Assembly (NCBI GenBank): GCA_022818135.1
Contig: JAFMSR010000015.1
Location: 20,958,645-21,022,644, forward strand
DNA: 64,000 nt
DNA from: Saxidomus purpurata
Lineage: Eukaryota; Mollusca; Bivalvia; Venerida; Veneridae
Direction: 5' to 3'
Within the stretch, counting starts at the first letter, position 1; every line of letters starts with the position of its first letter. This document shows, piece by piece, positions 12,756 to 24,800 of this stretch. The notes beneath the pieces are model-generated. The model made no database searches. It was not told where the DNA came from and saw only the letters and a list, made by a program, of their open reading frames with translations. Made by a program: the position numbers and the translations under genes.

Positions 12756-13487
12756 TGGTAAAAGCTAAAAACAAGACAAAAAAGCAATCACGGATCACCG
12801 ACTATTATGCTTTCCGAAATGCCCTGCCGCTATTGTTTTATAGTCAGTGTTGAGAGGGAATTTATGTTATTTTCGAGACCGTAACAAACTTTAAAAAGAA
12901 AACGATGATACAAAAGTATCCGGGCAGCGGGTCTGAAGACAATGTCTTAAATAAGTCAATGCCAAAGCCTCATTCATTATCTAACAGACACTTTATAATT
13001 TTTTAACTAAATTAATGACTATTATTATTGATGAAACCAACACTCTTCTTTTAAAAAATATGTATTTCAGACGCGACAAGTAAAATGTACATGCCTGACA
13101 TCAAGACGACGCAAATTTAGTTAGCATAAAAAGTAAGCATGTACAGGCAATATCTTAAAACCAAAGTAAATATATTGTTCGTTGTCCAGTGTAACACTTG
13201 GATTCAAAAACACACTGTAGTGTGAATGTGAATGCAATTTTGTAAACGTCGAGTCCTGTTAACATAATTACAATGACAATAATCGTTTATTGGAACTAAA
13301 GTTATAAACAGAATAGTATAGTGTTTTCCAGGGCATATAGTGAACAAACAACATTAACACGACATGACTTACAAAAAACACAAAATAGCAGTAAACATAT
13401 CAAATAAACTTATTATCGTATGTGTTGATATATAACGAGATACAATTACTACATTAGTTCTGTAAACCGGGTTGCATGTTATACTTA
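12756..13487. other. No gene seen
   Basis: A+T-rich sequence with no domain, splice pattern or repeat that I recognise. Confidence 0.4.
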
Positions 13488-13632
13488 TGATATTTTATTT
13501 ATTAAAACTTATGTCATCACTTGTTATGTTTGGCGATTCAAGTAACGTTCCTCTATTATTAATTATTTTACAGTCAAGCAGAAAATGCATTTCATCTTCA
13601 TCTGTGTTGCAAACCAAGCGCAGTTTTTCAGA
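13488..13632 (-). pseudogene. LINE reverse-transcriptase C-terminal relic
   Basis: Read on minus, the frame gives CNTDEDEMHFLLDC, the zinc-knuckle-like C-terminal signature of many invertebrate non-LTR retrotransposon polymerases (Cys, acidic run, HFLL, Cys). The upstream Cys of the usual CxxC is gone and a stop lies just upstream, so this is a fragment. A weak continuation may exist on minus at 14029-14100, on the far side of the MITE at 13677-14021, which would then have inserted into the LINE copy. Function: none expected. Confidence 0.55.
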
Positions 13633-13676
13633 TCATGGTGTTTTATGTCTCATATGTTTGCTTCCTCAAACTTTAA

Positions 13677-14021
13677 AGGTCCACTACTAAGCGAAAATTA
13701 AGTGACAGTTATTTCAATGGCAAGTACATTACCTTATGCAAGACACTAAATAATGAAGATTGTCAGGTTAAAATTTACAGAAAGTGTTTGGAACACGAAG
13801 AAAAGTATGTGTATTATGTTGAAATCTCAGTGATTCGACAAAATGACTACATGTACCCAGGTCTTTTAAACTTTGTTCATAATACGTAGAAAAATAATTG
13901 TACATGTACTGTGATTTATTTAGTATTTCTACATACCAACTTTCATTTTTTACTTAAAAATAACTTATTTCTGTGTTTTTTAAAGTATATTTGAATTTTC
14001 ACTTTCGTTAGTATTGGACCT
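13677..14021. mobile_element. 345-bp MITE with TTAA target duplication (piggyBac-like)
   Basis: The ends are inverted copies: AGGTCCACTACTAA at the left and, in reverse complement, AGGTCCAATACTAA at the right. Both are followed inward by A-rich sequence with a conserved CGAAA. TTAA flanks the element on both sides (13673-13676 and 14022-14025). TTAA duplication is the mark of piggyBac-type insertion. There is no transposase ORF. A lone copy of a similar right end (GGACCTTTAA) occurs at about 27,573. Confidence 0.65.
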
Positions 14022-14188
14022 TTAATATTCAAAGTGCAGCTATATGTTTTAATTGTAACATAACTGATCCTCTGTTCTGCCTGTAATTTCTAAACGTTTT
14101 CAGAGACGTACAAAAAAGTTTGTCGTTTACGTGAATAAACAATAAAAGCATAAACCGTTTGACATTTTTAAGGCTCTTTTTGAACAGT

Positions 14189-14568
14189 GATGTTAACCCA
14201 TTCTTTATCATCCCTTCTTAAGCGATTGTCATTTATTTGGTAATATTTGTGAAAAGAACTATTCACTACTTCACTTACGAGCAACACGTGTTCTTCTTTA
14301 TGATTTATATGATTTATATGTTCATCAACGTTTCGGCTGACGCCTTCATCAGGATAATACATATAATAACAACGGACGTGACGTCAAACATTTTGACGCA
14401 CGTTTAGCGGGAAAAACAAAGTTACAACGGACGAAACTAATATATACTTCACTTACACATACATGTAACATTTTCTAGATGTTAAACCATTTTTAATCAT
14501 GTCTTCTTATATTATACGATTTTCATTAATTTAGTAATATTTGTGCAAAGAACTATTCACTATTTCAC
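14189..14568 (-). mobile_element. Penelope-like element relic with repeated terminal segment
   Basis: Two direct copies of a ~90-base segment lie at 14189-14274 and 14478-14568 (shared block AGAACTATTCACTA and, before it, GTAATATTTGTG). Between them, on minus, sits a hammerhead-like motif at 14330-14352. Direct terminal repeats plus a hammerhead-like core are known for Penelope-like retroelements. No reverse transcriptase or GIY-YIG endonuclease ORF is visible, so this would be a terminal fragment. The element assignment is an inference. Confidence 0.4.
14330..14352 (-). ncRNA. Hammerhead-ribozyme-like core
   Basis: On minus the sequence reads CTGATGA, then a GGC/GCC stem closed by a GTCA loop, then GAAAC. 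These are the conserved core strands of a hammerhead ribozyme in the right order. An extra A precedes the GGC strand. The stem after GAAAC (GTT...AAC, then AT/A) is imperfect compared with an ideal hammerhead. It may be a decayed ribozyme of a Penelope-like element; activity is doubtful. Confidence 0.4.
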
Positions 14569-14599
14569 ATATATAATACATGTCACCTTTTCCAAACCC

Positions 14600-17355
14600 G
14601 TTCTATATATAGCGGACTGCTTCTGCGACTCATAATATAGATCAAAGAGTCAATATAAGTCAAATTAACATAGCATATGTTTCCAAATAGAGGATAAGGG
14701 CTCAAAGAGTCGTGATTAAATCCACTTCCGTATAACAAGCGCCATTTTATGCATTATTTAATCCGGTCTCAAAGGGTTCCGAACACTGTTACTAGTTGAT
14801 CAGAAGCCGTATTTACAAACTACTTTTTACGATTCCATACATTTTTTCGCTTCAAATTGGTCTTCTTAGTTACGTAAGCCCCTTCTGTTTGAAGATGTTT
14901 ATTTCACGGCAAATCTGCTAGAGACATTTCTTGGCCTTTGTTCATTTTTTTTCAATCTCAATGGAAGTACTCGGGAATTGGTTTGTTCAATACCGTAAAG
15001 CGCCCAGTAGCTGGTCAGGCTCTATAGATTTCACTGATTACGAAACATATTTAGTACGGCAGGGGAAAAGAATACTCGACAAAAAAACATGGGGGTATTT
15101 ATCAATTTTTCTATCTATCGTCATGTTTTTTTTGTATCTCTGATCTTCTGTTTTGTCCTGGTTATGGCCATCACTGCCTCTCTAATAAAGGGTTAAGTTG
15201 GTTTTCGTTGACGATGTGCGAAGTTTCAATAAGAAATATCCGGAATATTGTGTGTCAGTAAAGCCGGTACTGTATCGACGTTCTTGGATATCACTAATAT
15301 ATTTATATTAAAGAATAAAGTCCTTATACATGTTTTAAACAACTACATTGTGAATTGTTCACAGCTAAATACTTTTCTAAACCTATAACTATTATTTTCC
15401 CTTCCGTAAATATTTTATATTTTAGAGACAACCATTAAACTATATATTTCTTTTGAATATAGCTGCAATACCAGTTATATCAGAGACATGTTTGATACAA
15501 AATCTACAGCGACTGTTTTAGTTATTTAATATCAAACTATAAATTTTCCCTGCTAAAACATATACTTATTTACAGGTGCGACTTCAGTAATTTCTAACAT
15601 ATTTTACTTCAGTTAAACAGTTTTATTTATTACAATCCTCTGAAAAGTTAATGATTATGTATGATTACATCATCATTATAAACTTGACTTACTTTTGAGA
15701 TTTTATAAAACTTAAAAATGTTGCAATGCACACTTTTCTTTCAAATTATCTACTAAAGGTAATTATTGATTTTCAAGGAAAAATCTGAAGATTTGACTTT
15801 AGATGCTACTGGAATAGGAAGTGTAGATTTCCCTATCAAATTTGTTAATGAAATAAACATAAAAATCCTTATCATTTAAGAGAGGATTTTTGCACGAAAA
15901 CTACAGCCGGGTTGTATCCTAGAGCACCTGGAATATTCACAGTAAAAGAGTCTATAGGTAAGACCAAACTGTTCTAATTTTGTTGTGACAAATGTTTGAG
16001 ACTAAATAAGTATATTAACTTTGTGGGTAAATATGTTCAAGCACTTTTTAAATCTTTGTGTAGATTATTGAATGTAAGAAATTATATAGACCTATACATT
16101 TTAGAAAGATCTACTCAGACGCTAATCAAGTAAAACAAACCAACTGATGGTGTTTATTATTACGAAAAGAAATGTGACAATAAATATGTACTAAGATGTC
16201 ATACATATCATTCAAATTGATTTTATGTTTTTATATGTGCTGTGGTAGAAAACATATAAAATAATGCTAATAAAATTGTAATAATATTGCCAAAGAGCTA
16301 CGAGCACAAAACGATGTTTAAAATGAAATGAATGTTTAGGCATAGGGGGTTACTCATAGCTGTTAGCCTTATTCAAGATTGAAGATATGTAAAACAAGTA
16401 GTATATTTAATGACCTATTTCCTTTTGAAATCGCGGAGACCATTTTTTTTATCAAAAAACGTACAGGTCTAAAATCCTTTCTAAACACAATTGTTTCAAA
16501 TTTTTGCTGATTAAATTCTAGCTTTTGTCAAGCTCTACTTTTAAGCAGTTATATGTGTGTGCTATGAAGGCGGGTATCTGAAGCCAGTCTTAGAACGGCG
16601 CAGTTTGTTTAATATTACATCATGGAAGAACTCTTTGCCAATTTAACTGCCGTTTGAATTGCACTTCAACCAAGTGTAAAAAGAATACAAAACAGAACTT
16701 TTTAGACAATATCTTTTGCTATTTTCGTAGGTCCATATACTTCAATTTCCGACATTCGAACATATTCAAATTAATGAAACCGTAATGTAATTAGATGAAT
16801 TAACTTTTTAATGTTTTATTTGGACGTATCGAGTGTCCTGATTCTGGGGCGTCAAGATAGCATTCTACACAACTATTTAATTTCAATTTTGTGAAACTCT
16901 TTGGGAGAAAACAAAATTTTAACACTTAATTACTAATTACCTTATAAATTCGATGATACCTGTAGCGGACAAATGGTCGCAGTTGCCATAGACATCAAGA
17001 AATTCATCATCATTTGGGGCTGTACAAAAAAGTCAAGTGTGATGATCTATGGATTCGTGCGATACCCTGCACCTTAAGTCTATGCCGTGGTAGACAGTTA
17101 GCTTCGTAGAATATTTGGAGTATCTCTGAACGAGTTACAGAAAGTTGTTCATGGCAAACGTAAGTTTTGTAACGTTTAAATCAAAGCACTGCCTTCTTAA
17201 GACAAGACTGCGGATATCGTGCAGGACAACTTCTTAATTTTTTGTTGCGATCTAAGTTTATGATTTACCTTACTGATATTTATTAAGCTTTTTGTAACAT
17301 AAAGCAGTAATTTACGTGACGGCAGTTTTACCATAAGTTGTGATGTAAGCTCATA
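14600..17355. other. No gene seen
   Basis: About 2.7 kb of A+T-rich sequence. The longest frame (14931-15143, plus) ends in a hydrophobic run but has no recognisable domain and no signs of coding constraint. No repeat structure stands out. Confidence 0.4.
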
Positions 17356-17358
17356 TCA

Positions 17359-17417
17359 GAATAAATAAAAAAAAAATTTCTTTTGGGAAAAAAAAAAGAG
17401 ATAAAAATGAGGGGAGG

Positions 17418-17481
<64 letters not shown>

Positions 17482-17509
17482 ACCCCCCCACCAAAAAAAA
17501 AAAAAAAAA

Positions 17510-17580
<71 letters not shown>

Positions 17581-17686
17581 TGTTTTTTTTTTCCCACCTT
17601 CTATTCCCAATTTTTTCCCCCCCCTCCCCCCCCCCCCCTTATATTTATTTTTTTTTTTTTTTTCTCCTCTAAAAAAAAACATTTTT

Positions 17687-17722
<36 letters not shown>

Positions 17723-17835
17723 AGGAGGGGAAAAAAAATTTTTTTATTTTTTTTTTTTTTTTTTTTTTTAAAACCCCAAAAAACCCCCAACATTTTTTTT
17801 TTTGGGGGGGGGGGCCCCTATTTAGGGAAATTTAA
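17359..17835. repeat. A/T homopolymer block, doubtful assembly
   Basis: Runs of A up to about 60 long, then runs of T, broken only by short C- or G-runs, over roughly 480 bases. Clean homopolymers of several bases in succession (A, C, A, T, C, T, A, T, G, C) look like a collapsed or noisy consensus more than natural sequence. The three long ORFs here are poly-Lys or poly-Phe artefacts. Confidence 0.85.
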
Positions 17836-17840
17836 AGGTT

Positions 17841-18774
17841 TTTTGCAACTTTAAACAATTACAAAACTTGGAACGTTTAAAGATATCACAAAACGGTGCA
17901 TACTTATGATAAACTTTCTTAAACCTTTGCGCTCCGAGTTGCATATTTCCCATTTAAGTAATTGATGTGCTTTCTAAGGCATATTTAAGCATTTAGATCA
18001 TTTTCGAACCCGCATCTTCTCTTTACAGCTTGTGGTCACGCTGAAATCTTGAAGGGTTAATCCAGCTGCCGTTTTCAAGAGCTACAGTGCTTAAAAAAAA
18101 CATACAAATACTTTGAAAAAAACAGCGCTACTCAGAATATATATCTGTAAAAATTCCTTTTTGCTTTAATCTTTGAAACCAAAACATGGAAAACTTATGT
18201 ATTTCATTCCGTTGTACTTTGTTGGCATGTATTTCTCTACTGCAACAATATATAGAAAATAAAAGCAACACAAATCTTCAGCCTTTATTATGAATGATAA
18301 ATTAAGAAACAAGAAATCATTTTCCAATTACATGATAGGCGCTATATTACTAGGCGATAAAATACAATATTGCATAAATAGGAATAAATAATGTAATAGC
18401 TGAACATGTTTCTTATTGTATCACAATCACGTATCTCATTCAATGTTGTAACTCAGCTTTAATGTTTCTTGGAAACTCGTACTGCGGGTTCATAAACAGT
18501 CGCACCTTTTCAAGCAAAACATACAACACTCATTAGACATACCATAAAGCTGTAAGAAATTCATCAATTTTAGATAGAGATTATTACCTGTTTCGCCAAT
18601 TGATACATACACTATTGGTGAGAATAACTCTATTAAACACATAACAACACAGATTGACAACACACAATCACTGTTTACAAACATAGTGTTATCAGTGTAC
18701 AAAATCATGCTACACTCGCTTCATCCATCATGCACATTATTTTAAGGTTTGAATGTTCATTTGATATTTTCAAT
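17841..18774. other. 3' flank of gene A, no gene seen
   Basis: Non-coding sequence between the homopolymer block and the inferred polyadenylation site of gene A. The minus-strand frame 18490-18708 has no recognisable feature. Confidence 0.4.
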
Positions 18775-18793
18775 AAATTCTAGTTTTGGGGTC

Positions 18794-18799
18794 TTTATT
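18794..18799 (-). terminator. Polyadenylation signal of gene A
   Basis: AATAAA on minus, about 40 bases downstream of the inferred TAA stop (18838-18840). It is the first canonical signal after the terminal exon, so the 3' UTR would be very short. Cleavage is expected some 10-30 bases further on. Confidence 0.5.
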
Positions 18800-18837
18800 G
18801 TTTCAAAATAAGCTCTGTAGACAACTCATACCATCAG

Positions 18838-21800
18838 TTATCCTGAAAATGAAAAGAAATAATATAGGATATACATATTAATTTCATCAATATACGACGA
18901 TTTTGACATCTCTTATGTTGAGCAATGTGTATTACGTTTTCTTATTGATTAAAATAATGTTACACAGACAGATACATACATATAGTAAGTTATTATAGAT
19001 TTTAATGCTTGTATAATACTTAGAAGATACAATATACATGTACATTCTTCAGCTGTGAAATTAAGTGTTATATATTTAGATAAGCAGCGTTTATTCGTTT
19101 ATACACCACAGTATCTAGAGGCAAAATTGTATGGAAAGTGAAAATCTTATTCATTGAAATAGCTTTTATTTTGCTATGCTTATCAATTTTAATTACTAAC
19201 TGAACAATATATTTTTCAAAATTTCTGAATTTTTATCTTCAACTTATGTGCCTCCATTTTTCAAATAGTTGCATTTCACTTTTGTACATATTTATATTCT
19301 TAATAATGCTCTTTTTAATACGCAACGGGAAATCCTAAATAATTACCATGAACAAGACTTTTTAGTGCAAGCGCTATTACATATAATAACTAAAATTTGA
19401 TCAATAAGTTACAACTTCGGGTTTCTTATCATTTTGAACTTGCCTGAATCTGTTTATCATTTTCTTTGACATTATTTCTACATTTGTAATAAAATATTCT
19501 GCATTAAGCATACTTTGCTTGCCTGATCACAAGTCAGTCGAGCATCCGTTTGAAACACACCATGGTACTGCCCAAAGTGACAAGTTTGTTTTAGAAATTA
19601 AGGAAGATCAGGCTTAAACCTACCTGCAATAGGGGATCCTGATCCACCCTCGCTGTTACCTATAATGACACAGCATCACTCAATAAATATTATCAAAATG
19701 ACTGAGAAAGAATGCCATAAATAAAGCGTTTAATAAAAGTTTCAAAAGCATGTATTGACAAAAGAATACTCATATGAAGCATTTATAACTAACATTTTAA
19801 GGGAAGCAACTGGTTACATGTAATCTAACTTCAAATTCTAAGTTTTTCATGTTTAAAAACTAAGGAAAAATGAACATATACTTATTACAAGGTAACAACT
19901 TTATTCTAATGCGTACCAGCCAGTGCATCTTATATTCATATAAACTGGATCGGTAAAAGGTCGTAACTCTGCGAAAGCGCAGTCTGTAATACTGTCCTCA
20001 TAGCCTGTACATCGCACATCAGACACCCGAAGCAAATCATCATGTTTGCCTTTGTTACCAACGTAGGAAAACTTCACTAAACCACTGTTGAAATTATAAA
20101 TCTCTTAACATATTTCAAAAATTAGTAAGTAAGTTACAAACATACAAAATCTTAGAAACCTAAGTTGAACACTGAACAGTGTAAATACAATGTCACAAAA
20201 GTTAAAGGTTGTTTTACTGGTTGATTGTAAATCGCTTGAATTCAACTAAAGTTTTAGGCAATGCATTAGCAGGAAATTACAATAAAAGGTAAGGTTATTA
20301 AAATCTGAATTATGAAATATTCTTAAGTTCTTAATTTATAATGGATTATAGTTCGAGTACATATGACACATCAATTACATGGAAGTTTAAACTTCTCATA
20401 TTCCGTCGGAAAGTTTGAGATGTCTTTGATTTTTCTGAATCCTAGAGAATCGTCTTTATTTGAACTTTGAAAAAAAAAACAAAGAGCATTTAACAGTGTA
20501 GCAGGTCATATCAGCTTTACCTGTAGCCAAGCTCTGAACAAATAACTTTAGCGGCTATTTCAGTATCAGAAGTATCAGTGTATTTTGCTGGATTTTTTAC
20601 GATAGATCCCCATCTCCCATTGAAAAGTACTTCCACTCGTCCTTCATTGGCTGTTTGTCCTCCAACTAGTCGAATACTTGTTGTGTTGTAACCTGTTATT
20701 GTGATGTATTTGAAGGCAAATATTGAGTTTGAACTACTGATCAAGAAAGGTACAACTCTGGTTTCTTTTTTTTAAAACTAACCTGAATTTGTTTGTCTTT
20801 TTCGTTTAAACCATTTTTTTATAAAATGTTCTGCATTTAGCATACACTGGAAAAGGCAACTTATTCTGCTATTGTGACAAGTGCAATAACGCACTGTTCA
20901 CTACTCAGTCTAGCATCTATAAACATGTATATTAAGAATAACAAATAGATTCCCCGACTTTAAACTTAAAAATAGAATGTCTGTAAGCAGTGATGCCCAA
21001 AGCTGAAAGACCATTCAATTCAAATCATTCAAAGCGTTGATTCGTAAAATTAGCATTACTACAAATAACGAAAAAAACAAGACTTTGATTGGCTTTTACA
21101 TCAAAAGATCTATAAGTATTTAAGGAAATTTTACCGCCCTAATTCGCTTCGCTTAACCGGCGGAATGTATTTACATATATTGAACAGGATAGCGACTTTA
21201 TTTTAAGACTCACCAGTGCATCTTATTTTTAGATAGACAGGATCGTTGAAGGTATGTACCGACGGTCCCTCTTTGAAGTGGCACTTTGTAATGCTGGCCT
21301 CTGTGCCTTTGCATAGCACCTCAGACATCCAAAACAAATCATCATTTCTGCCTAAGTTTCCTAGGTGGTAAAACGTATCTAAACCTCTGTTAAATACATG
21401 TAATAAATCTTAACATATTTCACAAATTAATAAGCAAGTAATAAATATACCAAAACGTAGAAAACCTCCTTTGAACACACATAATAAAAATACCATGTTA
21501 TAAAAGTTTAAGCACTAATACATGAAACTGGTTTACTGGTTATTTGTACATCGCAGTATTTTTTATGCAATGATTAAACACAAAATAATACCCAGAGGTA
21601 AGACTAATAAACGTATCATACGTAAGTATTTAAACTGGATAATGCATATAATGTAGATTGAGTACATAAGTTTACATTGCATATTATTACATAGCGTGAA
21701 AGTTTGCACCTCTAAAAGTACATATAGAAAGTTTGAGATTTTATTTTACTTACTTCTAAGAGAATGGTCTTTATTTAAACTTTGAAATTAAAACAAAACT

Positions 21801-24800
21801 CCCAATAGTCTGACAGGGCATATTAGCATTACCTATAGCCAAGGTCTGAACAAATAACTTGAGCGACCTTTTCAGTATCTGAGTATTTTGTACGAGACGT
21901 TGAGATAGATCCCCATCTCCCATTGATAAGTAGTTCTACTCGCCCTTCATTGGCCGTTTGTCCTCCAGTAAGTCGAATATTTGTAATGTTGTAATCTATC
22001 ATCATGAAATTTAAAGTCATTTAATGTTGAAATATATCATTGCAACGTGCTTCAGACATTTAATTGTGTTGTGTCTTTAACGGATAAATTAACCTTCAAA
22101 TTTCAAATTTATTATTAAGAAGACAATGAAAGACTGATTTATACATTAAGAAAAAGTGATTTATAACCAAAATAAATATATGACTTTGTTATATATTTAT
22201 TGAATACAGTGTACAGTATTCATCATCTACAAATGATGTTAAATTATAAGTTATATCTCATGTTTTCTTTCAAACCAACTGACTTGACCATAATACGGTA
22301 TGGCCATTTTGAAACCGCGTAGGTTACGAGTATATAGCTCTATGTTTTCATTACTAACTTATTTCCCAAAGCCACTGGTCTAATGGAAAACTTAACAAAT
22401 GTTTGTAATTGATAAGGCTTTTGAAATTCTAAATATATATTACAAGGCAAACAGAGAGTGTATAAGAAACGTTGAAAATAAGTTTAGATGTTTACAAAAG
22501 CAATAGAGCCAATTGCTTTTTGATGAATATGCAGTCATAATTCGAACATCTGAAAAGCGCTAAAGTGAGTGAAAAGTTACAGTCAGAATTCGACATTAAA
22601 CCATTTAATTTAAAGCATAAATAACCAGTCAAGCAACATGAACATATAAAACGTTGCAAAAATGTTGATTCTTACTAAAACAATAGAGCCAAGTGCCTCT
22701 CCGAAAAGTATGCATCAAAATGGGTGTCAAACCAAAGTTATTCAAGTGTTGACATTGCATAATGTTAGTTTCGTTTCCACTGCAGGAAAGGCTATGTAGC
22801 CAGGCTTTCCTTCCAAATGTTGCGAGAGAATGACCTGTAGTACTAAATCCCACATCACTATGTAAAGAAAAAAACAAATCAGTAAAGTTTCTCTCATTTC
22901 GTCGAAATGCATACAGTCATGTACTTAGTACTGAGTTTGAAATAACGCGCGTCAACTAGTTCAACGAAGGTGATACACATATAAGCACACATAACAATTT
23001 GAAACATTCAAGCAATTTCTGCGACTGCCACTATTTCACTGAATCCTTTGCGAATATAGTTAGAAAAAGTACAACTTGTATACTGTGTAAAAACAACATC
23101 CAGTTAAAAAAGAAAAAAGTCATGATTTTATATTAGAAAAGAGACTTTCCGAAAACCATACATGTTACGTTTATAATTATTGAGTAAAGATACGTTTTCA
23201 TTGCCAAACACATCTTTACTTTCAAGTACTATGATATAAGAGTTGCTTTAATTTTAATCCATTTGTGCCAAGCGTTTATTACTTTATACATTTTCAAACG
23301 GCAACGATTCGTAGCGGAACACAAATAAAATTCTGTTTTTTTCAGAGTTTAAGTTTTTAACTATTTGATCACAATTCTGCAAAACATCCCTATTTTAAGA
23401 AGTACACTTGCCAAAATTGGTCAGAAAATATTATAACAATCCAGGTATAAATGAGTAAATATAATTCACTGTTACATTGCAATTTCTTAAAACAGGACAT
23501 GCAAGGAACGTTTGACTGGTCAAAGATAAACCAAAGACTAATTAGTCACACCATCGTACTTTATTCTGGAAAAACTGCAATACCTTAGTCCAAATCTTTT
23601 GCAAAGATATGACGCCGTTTTGTCATTAAATGAGTACTCTGGTGTACCGACAAATCCCCATGAGCCATCGTGAAATACCTCGACAGGTCCTTCGTCCTTA
23701 TAGCGACTCAGCCTTGCGATTCGAACAGCTGAAATGTTTAAAGAAAACTTAATGTAGGCACATGAACCAATTGAAGCAATTGGTAGGTTAATCAAAAGGA
23801 AATATTTAAAGCAGTGGGAATAGTAGAAGATGTTAAATTGACTCACAATATAAAAGGGAAAAGTATTAACACAAAATTACTACTATCAGTGTACTGTTTA
23901 ATTCTCTTTTAAAACTGTTTGTTAATTAGACTTTGTCTTTTGTTATACTTTTAACACAAGAACGTTTATAATGTTAGGATCATTATTTTTAGCTGCTCAA
24001 AATCCTACAAAATAGCGACACACAAGAATCAGGAATAAACATACCTTTACACGTAACAACTGCGGTATGAAAACACGTAGTACTTAAAGTTGCCGAGCGG
24101 TCGCATTCTGTGAGCGAATACTCGCAGCCTTTGCACGATATTTTCTTGTCATATAACTGGTATCCGTCTGGCTCACCCTTCACGATGCTGACTGCACCAC
24201 TATCAAATAAAAACATTACTAGGTAAAAATATTAGACCGACAAAAAACCTAAAAATAAGGACCTAATTTGTTGGTCATATAGAAGGAACGTAAAGGCGAA
24301 GTAGGAAAGTCGGGACAATTATTTAGCAAAATTTCGACTGTAAATACATGCATATATCAAAGTATATCGGTCTGCAAAGGTTTTTACATCATAACTACCT
24401 ATTCCTCTTACCTAAACAGTTTCAATACTTACTCTGGGAAAGCTCTTTCATGCTTTTAGCTTCATAAATGATGTGATGCTAACTTTAAATGTTCTTCCAA
24501 ATTATTCTTCATTGAATGAACTTTATTTTCCATGTTATGTACGTACTAGGTGTTTTCTATAGCCTCCAATCCGCTTTTCCTGCCCCCCCCCCACTTAAAA
24601 GTCTTGCCGGACAGTCCCCCCCGATTTAGATTTTTTCCAATCATAAGAGCCAAGCTATTCAATTCGCACTTGAAACCTTTGAACAAAGTTGTTTGCCTTT
24701 GTTACTTTAATTAGATAGTAAATCGTAAACATTCTGGAAATATCATTGCTGTGGATTTATTATCACGTGTCCTGTGTGACTATCAGCTGTCTTTATTGAA

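Noticed and set aside
14931..15143. 70-codon plus ORF ending in a hydrophobic segment
   Set aside because: No family resemblance and no supporting context.
17328..17835. Three long ORFs of Lys or Phe runs
   Set aside because: By-products of homopolymers.
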